Numbered from the stretch's first letter, positions 22,735 through 30,963 are shown. The stretch: DNA of 35,571 nt from Paludibacter sp. (GCA_028691965.1 JAQUYE010000026.1:1-35571); one strand, 5' to 3'. Program-made: numbers and translations. The notes: a model not told the origin generated them from the letters alone.

Positions 22735-22809
22735 GGGCCCTTAGCTCAGCTGGTTAGTAGCACCTGACTCATAATCAGGGGGTCGTTGGTTCAAGCCCAA
22801 CAGGGCCCA
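22735..22809 (+). tRNA. tRNA with CAU anticodon, probably tRNA-Ile2 (lysidine type)
   Basis: The acceptor stem GGGCCCT (22735-22741) pairs perfectly with AGGGCCC (22802-22808), with discriminator A at 22809. The anticodon arm is CCTGA / TCAGG around loop CTCATAA, anticodon CAT at 22770-22772. The T loop is TTCAAGC. CCA is not encoded. A CAU anticodon means Met (elongator or initiator) or Ile2. The C4-G69 and C5-G68 pairs, which in E. coli help TilS recognise tRNA-Ile2, are both present, and the body resembles E. coli Ile2 (CCCTTAGCTCAG). I therefore favour Ile2, but an elongator Met is not excluded. The D stem has a C-T mismatch at its inner end. Confidence 0.88.
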
Positions 22810-22814
22810 CAAGC

Positions 22815-22857
22815 TAAAAAAGCTATCTTCCTGTCAAAACGGAAGGTAGCTTTTTTG
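22815..22857. terminator. Bidirectional terminator between the tRNA and acr3
   Basis: AGCTATCTTCC (22821-22831) pairs with GGAAGGTAGCT (22841-22851) over 11 bp with one G-T type mismatch position. An A-run lies on the left and a T-run on the right. It can end both the tRNA transcript and the convergent arsenic operon. Confidence 0.85.
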
Positions 22858-22887
22858 TAGTATAGCTAATAAAACAGGTGCCGAAGT

Positions 22888-23919
22888 TTAATACTTCGTT
22901 TTATTTGCATATCTCACCAATGCCAGCATCACAGGAACTTCAACAAGCACCCCGACAACTGTAGCGAGGGTAGCGCCCGAATTCAATCCGAATAATACAA
23001 TCGCAACGGCTACTGATAGCTCAAAGAAATTACTTGCACCAATCAGCGATGCAGGTGCAGCAATGTCGTGAGGTAATTTCCATTTTTTTGCCCACTTATA
23101 AGCGAAGAAAAATATAACAACGGTTTGAATAATAAGTGGTATGGCTATCAATAGAATGTTGAATGGATTCTTTACGATTATATCTCCCTGGAAAGAGAAA
23201 ATAATTATCAGTGTAAGTAATAATCCGCTGATCGTTGTGCCGGTAAATTTTTTAAGAAACACCTGTTCAAAGAATTCCAACCCTTTCTTTTTTATCACCA
23301 GATTGCGCGTCACTATCGCCAATACTAACGGAATTACTACAAATAATATTACGGACAGTAAAAGTGTATTCCATGGAATAGCAATGCCTGAAACTCCCAG
23401 CAGCAGAGTAACTATCGGGATAAAGGCCACAATAATTATCAGGTCGTTGATAGCTACCTGTACCAGGGTATAGGCCGGATTCCCCCTGGTAAGGTGACTC
23501 CACACAAATACCATGGCTGTACAGGGTGCTGCTCCTAAAAGAACTGCCCCGGCGAGGTACTCTTTTGCTACTTCTTCAGGAATCAATGCCTTGTAGATAA
23601 CAAAGAAGAACAACCAGGCAATACCAAACATGGTAAAGGGTTTGATCAGCCAGTTAGTCACCAGGGTTACTGTAAGTCCTTTTGGCATCTTAACAGCATT
23701 CACCACGCTGCGAAAATCAATTTTAAGCATCATGGGAAAAATCATAATCCAGATAAGTACGGCTATAGGGATAGAAACGTTTGCGTATTCTAATTTTCCC
23801 AGTGTGCCGGGAACTATTGGTGCGAATTTTCCTATAGCTATACCGGCTACGATGCACAACGCTACCCAAAGCGTTAAGTAGCGGTCGAAAAACGACATGG
23901 AAGCAGATTCTTTACTCAT
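22888..23919 (-). CDS. acr3: ACR3-family arsenite efflux transporter
   Basis: This 343-residue, about ten-helix transporter exports arsenite (and possibly antimonite) using the proton gradient. The essential cysteine is C133 in GAAPCTAMVFVWS. The conserved glutamate of the ninth or tenth helix is at about residue 327 (GVLVEVPVMLALVRY). Both are hallmarks of ACR3 as opposed to ArsB. It is the last gene of arsR-arsC-acr3, with a 77-base gap after arsC. No ArsA ATPase or ArsD is present, so efflux is carrier-driven. Confidence 0.95.
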   Translation of the reverse strand: MSKESASMSFFDRYLTLWVALCIVAGIAIGKFAPIVPGTLGKLEYANVSIPIAVLIWIMIFPMMLKIDFRSVVNAVKMPKGLTVTLVTNWLIKPFTMFGIAWLFFFVIYKALIPEEVAKEYLAGAVLLGAAPCTAMVFVWSHLTRGNPAYTLVQVAINDLIIIVAFIPIVTLLLGVSGIAIPWNTLLLSVILFVVIPLVLAIVTRNLVIKKKGLEFFEQVFLKKFTGTTISGLLLTLIIIFSFQGDIIVKNPFNILLIAIPLIIQTVVIFFFAYKWAKKWKLPHDIAAPASLIGASNFFELSVAVAIVLFGLNSGATLATVVGVLVEVPVMLALVRYANKTKY

Positions 23920-23996
23920 TGTGTTATTTATAGGCTGAAAGTGTTAAACTGAAAATCCCGTTTCCGTTCGAACCGAACTGCTGTGCTTTATTGGAT

Positions 23997-24422
23997 TCAT
24001 AACTGAGGCTTGATTTCTTCTTCGTAGAATTTATAGAAGCCGGCTTTTATTTCATCCCGCACCCGGATAAACTCACTATTGATAAACTCTTCAGTACCCT
24101 CAGCATGACTGGGATCATCAAATCCGATGTGTAAACGATGCTTCACTTTTCCCATGAAGGCGGGGCAGTTTTCATTAGCACCACCACAAACGGTAATTAC
24201 ATAATCCCATTCGTCATTAATATAGATATCAACCGAATCGGAGGTGTGGTGACTGATGTCAATTCCGATATCTTTCATGACCGATACTGCTTTCTGATTA
24301 AGTTTGCCCGAAGCCTCAGTACCTGCTGAACTTACGATGATACGAGGGTCGAACGATTGCAGAAAGCCATGAGCCATCTGACTGCGGCAGGAATTGCCCG
24401 TACAAAGAATAAGTACTTTCAT
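23997..24422 (-). CDS. arsC: Arsenate reductase, low-molecular-weight phosphatase fold (thioredoxin-coupled type)
   Basis: This 141-residue enzyme reduces arsenate to arsenite for export by Acr3. The P-loop C-x5-R is C7 to R13 (LCTGNSCRS). Two further cysteines, C79 and C86 (VCGGANENCPAF), match the redox relay cysteines C82 and C89 of S. aureus ArsC, so thioredoxin is the probable electron donor. The frame extends upstream to 24485, but that would run through the arsR stop; the ATG at 24422, 10 bases after arsR, gives the standard MKVLILCTGNSC start. Confidence 0.94.
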   Translation of the reverse strand: MKVLILCTGNSCRSQMAHGFLQSFDPRIIVSSAGTEASGKLNQKAVSVMKDIGIDISHHTSDSVDIYINDEWDYVITVCGGANENCPAFMGKVKHRLHIGFDDPSHAEGTEEFINSEFIRVRDEIKAGFYKFYEEEIKPQL

Positions 24423-24432
24423 TGTGTTTGTT

Positions 24433-24762
24433 TTAATTAGTACATGAATAGTTGTGTTGTCCGATTTTTTGAAAGAAATCATCAAATCGGGCCAGCTTCT
24501 CTTTTATGGAATCACCACAGATGCAATAATTTATTTTTACTCCCTCTGTCGTCCCGTGAATAAGGCCGCTTTCGCGAAGTTCTTTCAGGTGTTGTGAAAC
24601 GGTAGTGCGACTCAGGGGCAGTTGATCGGATATGTCGCCTGAAATACAGCTTTCTGTTTCAGCAAGGAATCTCAGAATGGCAAGACGCGCCGGATGCGAT
24701 ATTACCCTTGCAAATTCTGCTAAATCCTGTAGTTCTGTATCAAATACCTCTGGTTTCTTCAT
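24433..24762 (-). CDS. arsR: ArsR/SmtB-family metalloregulator of the arsenic operon
   Basis: This 109-residue winged-helix repressor has the recognition helix in LPLSRTTVSQHLKELRESGLI (about residues 47-67). It should bind the operator upstream and release it when arsenite binds. The canonical E. coli ELCVCDLC site is not conserved: the matching helix reads TESCISGDI with a single C39. Other cysteines are C80, C82 (NYCICGD) and C107 near the end, so arsenite may be held by C39 with C80/C82, or by a C-terminal site. Start at 24762 lies just downstream of the operator-promoter. Confidence 0.93.
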   Translation of the reverse strand: MKKPEVFDTELQDLAEFARVISHPARLAILRFLAETESCISGDISDQLPLSRTTVSQHLKELRESGLIHGTTEGVKINYCICGDSIKEKLARFDDFFQKIGQHNYSCTN

Positions 24763-24771
24763 CTCTTATGT

Positions 24772-24811
24772 TATATGTCGCAAACATACGACATATATAA
24801 GATTTATGCAA
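24772..24811 (-). promoter_or_regulatory. arsR promoter inside a palindromic operator
   Basis: A perfect 9 bp inverted repeat, TATATGTCG (24772-24780) and CGACATATA (24789-24797), is separated by exactly 8 bases. Those 8 bases (24781-24788) read TATGTTTG on the minus strand, a full -7 match. A TTG (minus strand, 24809-24811) lies 20 bases upstream as -33. Transcription would start near 24774, about 12 bases before the arsR ATG. A repressor bound to both arms would cover the -7 element and start site. Confidence 0.8.
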
Positions 24812-24908
24812 TACCTTAGTGATAATTTAGAATGAGCGCTTGTAATAATATGCTGTAGAACTATAAAAAAACCGTATAGTTATAGTGTTCTTAGTCAAAG
24901 TATTTATA

Positions 24909-24916
24909 TACATTTG
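24909..24916 (+). promoter_or_regulatory. Promoter -7 element of the Gfo/Idh/MocA gene
   Basis: TACATTTG matches TAnnTTTG, 28 bases before the ATG at 24944. The -33 region holds only TGTT, so it is a partial match. The element argues against the TTG start at 24914, which lies inside it. Confidence 0.5.
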
Positions 24917-24943
24917 CAGGTGTACTTTAAATCTAATTGTTGC

Positions 24944-26314
24944 ATGAAAAACAAAGTTAACCGACGTAATTTTATTGCAACTACTGCGGTAGGTGCAGTA
25001 GGAGCATTGCTGAGCGGAGTGCCCGATATAGCTAATGCTCAGAAGAGAGACCAGAAAAACGACTCGCCTTCTGTAAAGAAAAGGGTGGTATTAGTGGGTA
25101 CCGGTTCAAGAGGCACCGGCTTTTGGGGTAAAAAGGTGATCGAAGGCTACAGCGACAGAGTGGAGTATGTGGGCTTGTGTGATTTAAATCCCGGTCGGCT
25201 TGAAGCTGCGAAAAAGCACATGGGTGCCAGCTGTAAAACCTATCTCGATTTTGATCAGATGCTCAGGGAACAAAAACCGGATGTGGTAATTGTATGTACT
25301 ACCGATTCATCTCACGATACACTTATCATTAAAGGGCTGGAGGCCGGTTGTGATGTGATTACCGAGAAGCCAATGACTACCGACGAAGTGAAGTGTCAGG
25401 CTATCCTGGATGCACAAAAACGCACCGGCAAAAAAGTGCTGGTTACCTTTAATTACCGTTATTCTCCTCACCGTGCAAAAATGTGGGAACTGATCCGCAG
25501 TGGTGAAATTGGTGAACTTACTTCGATTGACTTTCATTGGTACCTGGATACCAGTCATGGAGCTGATTATTTCCGTCGCTGGCACCGCCGCCGCGAATTC
25601 GGTGGTTCATTGTGGGTGCACAAGGCAACCCATCATTTCGACCTGCTGGGGTGGTGGACCGACTCCGAACCCGAGGAGGTATTTGCCTATGGCGCCTTAG
25701 AGTTCTATGGAAAGAACGGCAAACAGAGAGGCACCAACTGCCGTACCTGTCCACATGCTTCTTCCTGCGATTTCTACTGGGATATGAACAAGAATGCCTA
25801 CTATAAAATGCTGTACTCCGACAACGAAAAGCACGACGGGTACCTGCGTGATGGCTGTGTATTCCGTGAAGATATAGATATATTCGACAAGATGTGTGCT
25901 TCCATTAAGTATGCCAACGGGGTACAGGTTTCCTACTCTCTTACTGCCTATTCACCTTACGAAGGATATCGTATCGCTTTCAATGGAACTAAAGGGCGTA
26001 TCGATGCCTGGATACAGGAGAGTAATCCGGTTCACGATGGCGAATACGATGAAATAATGATTACCCGCAATTTCGGGAAACGCAATTATATCCGTATCCC
26101 TCATGCCGAAGGTCATGGTGGTGGTGATAAATTATTGCACGATAAAATATGGAAAGGACTCACGGAGGATCCGATGAAACAGAGTGCGGGAGTGCGCGAT
26201 GGAGCGTTCTCTATACTCACCGGAGTAGCAGCACGTATAAGCTGTGATACCGGTAAGCCGGTGAAACTTGCAAGTCTTACCGACCTGAAACCCATAGCTA
26301 AAAAAGATAGCTAA
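24944..26314 (+). CDS. Tat-exported Gfo/Idh/MocA-family oxidoreductase
   Basis: This 456-residue NAD(P)-dependent sugar or inositol dehydrogenase-like protein starts with a twin-arginine signal (NRRNFIATTAVGAVGALL, about residues 6-23), so it is exported folded with cofactor. The Rossmann motif VGTGSRGTG is at about 51-59, the EKP motif with catalytic K142 at 141-143, and H226, H230, H231 (WVHKATHHFD) may complete the active site. A CRTC-x5-C cluster (C266, C269, C275) with C305 lies in the C-terminal domain and may hold a metal. Substrate is unknown; some exported members act as retaining glycosidases (GH109). It is monocistronic. Confidence 0.9.
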   Translation: MKNKVNRRNFIATTAVGAVGALLSGVPDIANAQKRDQKNDSPSVKKRVVLVGTGSRGTGFWGKKVIEGYSDRVEYVGLCDLNPGRLEAAKKHMGASCKTYLDFDQMLREQKPDVVIVCTTDSSHDTLIIKGLEAGCDVITEKPMTTDEVKCQAILDAQKRTGKKVLVTFNYRYSPHRAKMWELIRSGEIGELTSIDFHWYLDTSHGADYFRRWHRRREFGGSLWVHKATHHFDLLGWWTDSEPEEVFAYGALEFYGKNGKQRGTNCRTCPHASSCDFYWDMNKNAYYKMLYSDNEKHDGYLRDGCVFREDIDIFDKMCASIKYANGVQVSYSLTAYSPYEGYRIAFNGTKGRIDAWIQESNPVHDGEYDEIMITRNFGKRNYIRIPHAEGHGGGDKLLHDKIWKGLTEDPMKQSAGVRDGAFSILTGVAARISCDTGKPVKLASLTDLKPIAKKDS

Positions 26315-26320
26315 GACCAT

Positions 26321-26358
26321 CAAGCCCCCGGAGATAGATTTTTCCGGGGGCTTGTTTT
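26321..26358. terminator. Bidirectional terminator between the Gfo/Idh/MocA gene and mscS
   Basis: CAAGCCCCCGGA (26321-26332) pairs perfectly (12 bp) with TCCGGGGGCTTG (26343-26354), followed by TTTTT on the plus strand. It also covers the end of the convergent mscS gene. Confidence 0.88.
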
Positions 26359-27227
26359 TACTGTTCTGATTCCGCTTTACGAATATATACATCACGTTGC
26401 GGAAAAGGTATCTCAATTTTCTTTTCCTTGAAAGCTCTGAAAATTGAATAATAAATCTCACTCTTAAGAATCAGAGGTTTTTTAATGTATTCCGTAGTCC
26501 AGAATTGAAGTGTGAAATCAATACTACTATCACCGAAACCATCAAACCGCACGTAAGGTTCGGGGGTGAGTAATACACCTGCTTGTTTATTAACAACCTC
26601 AAGTAAAATCTCCCTGACTACGAATGGATCTTCCTTGTAAGCCACGCCCACTTCCATGTTGATACGGATTTGATTGTTGGTTAGACTCCAATTGATAACC
26701 CTGCTGTTGATAAAGTCGGAATTAGGTACCACAACGGCAATATTATCATTGGTTAGTACGGTTGTAGCTCTTGCCGATATATTGGTGATATTCCCGTTCA
26801 GGCCGTCGATCTCTACACGGTCGCCCACCTTTACAGGTCGTTCAAAGAGAATAATAATACCGCTGATAAAATTGCTGGTAATATTTTGCAAGCCAAATCC
26901 GATACCAACCCCCAGTGCTCCCAACAACAAGCCTAAAGCACTTAAGTCAATTCCGGTTGATTGTAAAATAATATAGAGACCAATAATTATCAGTATATAA
27001 CGTATGATCGTAGCTATGGCTTCGCTGACTCCGATATTCATATTGTATTTTGGAAATACCTTTTTTACCAGAAATCGTGAAAGACGAGAGGTAAAGAAGA
27101 ATAAAAGGATTAATGACAATATTAAAACAGTCAGCGTTTTTAACGTAAAGTCGGACGAGCCAAGTTTGAATAGCTGTGTGTTGAAGAACTGATTCAGCCA
27201 TTCCAGAATTTCTTCAGTGGTAGCCAT
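26358..27227 (-). CDS. MscS-family mechanosensitive ion channel
   Basis: This 289-residue protein opens under membrane tension to release solutes on hypo-osmotic shock. Three hydrophobic segments lie at about 25-48, 70-90 and 92-115; the last, rich in Gly and Ala (ALGLLLGALGVGIGFGLQNI), is the pore-lining helix. The conserved beta domain follows (FERPVKVGDRVEI, VVPNSDFINSRVINWS), then the C-terminal alpha/beta domain. Length matches the small MscS of E. coli (286). It is monocistronic, convergent with the oxidoreductase and divergent from the ABC exporter genes. Confidence 0.92.
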   Translation of the reverse strand: MATTEEILEWLNQFFNTQLFKLGSSDFTLKTLTVLILSLILLFFFTSRLSRFLVKKVFPKYNMNIGVSEAIATIIRYILIIIGLYIILQSTGIDLSALGLLLGALGVGIGFGLQNITSNFISGIIILFERPVKVGDRVEIDGLNGNITNISARATTVLTNDNIAVVVPNSDFINSRVINWSLTNNQIRINMEVGVAYKEDPFVVREILLEVVNKQAGVLLTPEPYVRFDGFGDSSIDFTLQFWTTEYIKKPLILKSEIYYSIFRAFKEKKIEIPFPQRDVYIRKAESEQ

Positions 27228-27333
27228 AGTATTCTGGTTGATGTTTATTATTAAAGATTCGAAGCTGCTAAAATATATATTTTTTATTTCTTACAACGCA
27301 CTTCCTTCTTTTCTGTGTAAAAAAAATCTTGTG

Positions 27334-27341
27334 TATCTTTG
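27334..27341 (+). promoter_or_regulatory. Promoter -7 element of the ABC exporter operon
   Basis: TATCTTTG matches TAnnTTTG. Start near 27348 gives a leader of about 65 bases that contains an inverted repeat (CTTCCGG 27372-27378 with CCGGAAG 27392-27398). No strong -33 TTG is seen. Confidence 0.5.
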
Positions 27342-27412
27342 ATGCTTTTTCATAGACCAGCATAAACATCCCTTCCGGAAAATTGTTACAACCGGAAGAA
27401 TAAATACAAGCA

Positions 27413-29149
27413 TTGAAAACGAGTAATTCACAAAACATACCATCTCCCTCGCTCATAACTGTGCTAAAACCCTACCGGGGCCTCATTGCTGTGTTAGCAC
27501 TACTGGCCCTGTTGAGCAATGGAGTAAACCTGGTAATCCCTCAATTAATTTCCGAAGCTATCGATTCGGTAGAAGGCGGAGCCTTCTCTATGAAGCGCAC
27601 CATTTTTCTGTTTCTTGCAGCCTCCCTGAGTATTTTTGTGTTTCAGCTGTTGCAGGGGTTTATGCAAACCTATGTTTCTGAAAAAGTGGCAAGGGATATT
27701 CGAACCGATCTGAATGCACGTATATCCCGGCAACGCTATGGCTTTATCCTGTCGTCCGATCCTTCCAGATTGCTGACTAACCTGACCTCCGATGTGGATG
27801 CCCTGAAAAACTTTGTGGCAGTGGGTATTGTGTCGCTGGTTTCTTCGGTATTTGTACTGATTGGAGCCAGTGTGCTGTTGCTGAGTATCAACTGGCGACT
27901 GGCACTTAATGTGTTGGTTGTAATTCCGGTTATTGCAGGGGCATTTGGTTTTGTGTTCAGTAAATTGAGGGTCTTGTTTAAGAAAAACAGAGAGGTAATT
28001 GATAAACTGAACAAAATTATTAACGAAAATATAGTGGGTGCAGCCTTAATCCGGGTGCTGAGCTCTCAGACTGCCGAATATGATAAGTTCGTACTTTCAA
28101 ATGAACGCGCCCGTACTATCGGGATGTCTATCCTGCGTTATTTTGCAGCACTGATTCCTACTGTTGTATTTGTAGGTAATATGGCCTCACTGGCTATCCT
28201 TGTGCTGGGAGGTCGTTTTGTAATCAATGGCTCCATGTCGCTGGGCGATTTTGCAGCATTTAATTCCTACTTATCCATTCTTATTTTCCCCATTATGGTG
28301 ATCGGGTTTGTGGGGAATTACATAACGCAGGCTTCTGTGTCACACCGGCGTATCCGTGAAGTGATGGATGCACCTGAGCAAGCTGAATCCGGGACACAGA
28401 AGTTACAATTAACCGGACGAATCCGCTTTGATAAGGTGTCGTTAGTTCTGGGCGATCGGCCTGTCCTTAAATCAATCAGCTTCAGTTTGGCTCCCGGAAG
28501 TAAAACTGCCATTATCGGTCCGACAGCCGCCGGCAAAACACAACTGTTATATGTGTTAACAGGTCTGATAGATCCGGCAGAAGGGCAGGTCTTGTTTGAT
28601 GAGGTGCCTATGAATGAGATTCATAAATCTACTTTTCGCCATCAGGTAGGTTTTGTATTTCAGGATAGTATCATTTTCAACCTTACTGTGCGCGAAAATA
28701 TAGCCTTTAATGTGAGCGTCGACGAACAAAGGATGAAGAAAGCAATTCGTGTGGCCGAATTGCAGGACTTTATCGAATCACTACCCGACGGACTGGAAAC
28801 CGTGATATCCGAAAGGGGTTCCAACTTGTCGGGTGGCCAAAAACAACGGTTGATGCTTGCAAGAGCATTGGCGCTGGAGCCTCGTGTGTTGCTGCTCGAC
28901 GACTTTACAGCCCGTGTTGATGCATTGACCGAACGAAAGATACTTGCCAATATACAGGAGGAGTATCCCGGAATAACCTTGCTTTCCATTACTCAGAAAA
29001 TTGCTCCGGTAATGGATTACGATCATATATTGTTGATAGAAGAAGGGGAACTGCTGGCCGGGGGAACACACAAGGAGCTGCTGCATACCAGTCCGGAGTA
29101 CGTGCAACTATTCAACTCACAACGAAGTACGAACCATTATGAATTATAA
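27413..29149 (+). CDS. Heterodimeric ABC exporter, subunit with degenerate ATP site
   Basis: This 578-residue protein joins a six-helix type IV exporter membrane domain (about 1-315) to one ATPase domain (about 335-578). Walker A is GPTAAGKT (369-376), the signature is intact LSGGQ (472-476), but the catalytic Glu after Walker B is Asp (D497, LLLDDF) and the switch His is Gln (Q528, SITQKIA). Such changes are known for the inactive-site half of heterodimeric exporters like TM287/288. The start is TTG at 27413, since the first in-frame ATG would delete helix 1; GTG at codon 17 is the alternative. It overlaps the partner gene by 11 bases. Substrate is unknown (drug or lipid). Confidence 0.92.
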   Translation: MKTSNSQNIPSPSLITVLKPYRGLIAVLALLALLSNGVNLVIPQLISEAIDSVEGGAFSMKRTIFLFLAASLSIFVFQLLQGFMQTYVSEKVARDIRTDLNARISRQRYGFILSSDPSRLLTNLTSDVDALKNFVAVGIVSLVSSVFVLIGASVLLLSINWRLALNVLVVIPVIAGAFGFVFSKLRVLFKKNREVIDKLNKIINENIVGAALIRVLSSQTAEYDKFVLSNERARTIGMSILRYFAALIPTVVFVGNMASLAILVLGGRFVINGSMSLGDFAAFNSYLSILIFPIMVIGFVGNYITQASVSHRRIREVMDAPEQAESGTQKLQLTGRIRFDKVSLVLGDRPVLKSISFSLAPGSKTAIIGPTAAGKTQLLYVLTGLIDPAEGQVLFDEVPMNEIHKSTFRHQVGFVFQDSIIFNLTVRENIAFNVSVDEQRMKKAIRVAELQDFIESLPDGLETVISERGSNLSGGQKQRLMLARALALEPRVLLLDDFTARVDALTERKILANIQEEYPGITLLSITQKIAPVMDYDHILLIEEGELLAGGTHKELLHTSPEYVQLFNSQRSTNHYEL

Positions 29150-30899
29150 TCTTGATTTTGATTCGATCCGGAATCAGACAATGTCGACTCCGGAAATGTT
29201 CCGCAAGTTGTGGAAGTTAGTGGGTGACGAAAAGCGTAGCCTGCTCATTGCCTTGTTCGTGATAATTGTAAACTCACTGCTTAACCTGGTGGCTCCCTTT
29301 CTTATTGGTGATGCTGTGGATAAGTTTGTTGTTGCCCGTGAATATTCGGGCGTGATCCGCTACGCTGTGATTTTATTCGGAATCTTTATCGTGGTAGTCC
29401 TTACCGGATACGGTCAAACGCAATTAATGGGTAAAGTCGGACAACGAATGTTGTATAATTTACGAAATGCTGTTTTTACAAAGCTTCAGGAATTGCCTTT
29501 TGCCTTTTTTAATCAAAACAAGTCAGGCGACCTGATCTCCCGTATCAATAGTGATACTGAGAAAATCAACCAGTTCTTTTCTCATTCACTGATTCAGTTT
29601 GCCGGTAGTCTGGTGTCGATGACCGGTGCAGCTGCCTTTTTGCTGGGTATTAATCTTAAACTGGGACTTGCTGCTCTTATCCCGGGAGTTGTATTGTGGA
29701 TCTTTACGCGCCTGGTGTCGCCTTATGTTAAGAAGATGAATGCACGTAGTTTACGCAGCAGCGGACAATTAAGTGCCGAAATTCAGGAAAGTCTGTCGAA
29801 TTTTAAGGTCGTTATAGCCTTTAACCGACGGGATTATTTCAGGGAAAAGTTTGAGGTAGCGAATGCCGATAATTATAAAAAGGCACTAAAGGCCGGTTTT
29901 GTAAATACTTCCCTTGCTCCTGTTTACAGTGTGCTGGCGAATATCGGACAGCTGGTGGTGCTGGCCTTCGGAATCTTCATGATTCTCAACGGAGAGTTTT
30001 CCATTGGCTTGTTGATTAGCTTTCTTTCTTATATCGTTCTGTTTTATAATCCCTTGCGACAAATAGCCGGTATCTGGGCTAACTTTCAGGTAGCACTTGC
30101 CAGCTGGGACCGTATCTCGATGATATTATCGCTGGAAAATGATATGCCGGTCCTCGACCACCAACAGTATGAAACCGATTCGTCGGTGCTTACCTTCGAC
30201 AAGGTAAGTTTTGCCTATACGCCGGGAAAGGATATATTATCCGGTATTAACCTGTCGCTGGAAGCCGGGAAGACCTATGCTTTTGTAGGGCCGACAGGGG
30301 GAGGGAAGACCACCACAGCCTCACTGATCTCCCGTTTGTTTGATCCCGATAAAGGACGCATCTTACTTCATGGTCGTGATTTGCGATCGTACGATGCCAA
30401 CGAACGTGCGCGCCGTATTGGTTTTATTCTTCAGGAGCCTATCCTTTTTACCGGTAGTTTGCACGACAATATTATATATGGTAATCCACTTTACCAGAAT
30501 CTGTCAGAAGAAGAACTGTTGGCTGCACTCCGAAAAGAAGGACTCGCCTCCCTGCTTGGTCGTTTTAGTGGCGGACTGCAAACCGGTATTAATGCATCGG
30601 GTGATGGGGTGAGTCTCGGACAACGTCAGTTGATCGCCTTTATTCGCGCCGTACTTCGAAAACCCGACCTGCTCATCCTGGACGAGGCAACAGCTAATAT
30701 CGATACACTCACCGAGCAATTGCTCGAAGAGGTGTTGGCAAAGTTACCGGCGACTACTACCCGCATTATTATTGCTCACCGACTGAATACGATTGAGAAT
30801 GCCGATGAAATCTATTTTGTGAATTCCGGACAGTTACTAAAAGCCGGTTCGATGCAACAGGCTGTTCAATTATTATTACACGGCAAACGGGTAAGCTGA
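29139..30899 (+). CDS. Heterodimeric ABC exporter, subunit with catalytic ATP site
   Basis: This 586-residue partner has the same exporter layout. Walker A is GPTGGGKT (384-391), Q432 is in the Q-loop, Walker B ends in D515-E516 with the catalytic Glu, and the switch His is H547 (IIAHRLN). In contrast the signature is altered to VSLGQ (491-495). In the dimer its intact Walker and His residues face the intact LSGGQ of the first subunit, giving one working and one degenerate ATP site. Translation is coupled through the 11-base overlap with the upstream gene. It lies before a minus-strand lipoprotein gene. Confidence 0.93.
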   Translation: MNYNLDFDSIRNQTMSTPEMFRKLWKLVGDEKRSLLIALFVIIVNSLLNLVAPFLIGDAVDKFVVAREYSGVIRYAVILFGIFIVVVLTGYGQTQLMGKVGQRMLYNLRNAVFTKLQELPFAFFNQNKSGDLISRINSDTEKINQFFSHSLIQFAGSLVSMTGAAAFLLGINLKLGLAALIPGVVLWIFTRLVSPYVKKMNARSLRSSGQLSAEIQESLSNFKVVIAFNRRDYFREKFEVANADNYKKALKAGFVNTSLAPVYSVLANIGQLVVLAFGIFMILNGEFSIGLLISFLSYIVLFYNPLRQIAGIWANFQVALASWDRISMILSLENDMPVLDHQQYETDSSVLTFDKVSFAYTPGKDILSGINLSLEAGKTYAFVGPTGGGKTTTASLISRLFDPDKGRILLHGRDLRSYDANERARRIGFILQEPILFTGSLHDNIIYGNPLYQNLSEEELLAALRKEGLASLLGRFSGGLQTGINASGDGVSLGQRQLIAFIRAVLRKPDLLILDEATANIDTLTEQLLEEVLAKLPATTTRIIIAHRLNTIENADEIYFVNSGQLLKAGSMQQAVQLLLHGKRVS

Positions 30900-30902
30900 T
30901 AA

Positions 30903-30940
30903 AAAACTACCCCTGCTAACCAGTCAGGCTTGCAGGGGTA
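30903..30940 (-). terminator. Terminator of the small lipoprotein gene
   Basis: TACCCCTGC (30908-30916) pairs with GCAGGGGTA (30932-30940), 9 bp. The T-tract (A901-A906 on the plus strand) lies on the minus-strand downstream side, so it mainly serves the lipoprotein gene. The plus side lacks a T-run, so it would be a poor end for the ABC operon. Confidence 0.65.
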
Positions 30941-30963
30941 CACTATAAAATCATAAAAAGCGT

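Noticed and set aside
23940..23996. TTCGAA-centred palindrome between arsC and acr3 as a second operator
   Set aside because: The symmetry does not extend beyond six bases and there is no promoter match next to it; it does not resemble the ATATGTCG arms.
27270..27296. TTG ... TATATTTT as an mscS promoter on the minus strand
   Set aside because: Spacing is only 16 bases and the last base of the -7 element does not match; too weak to list.
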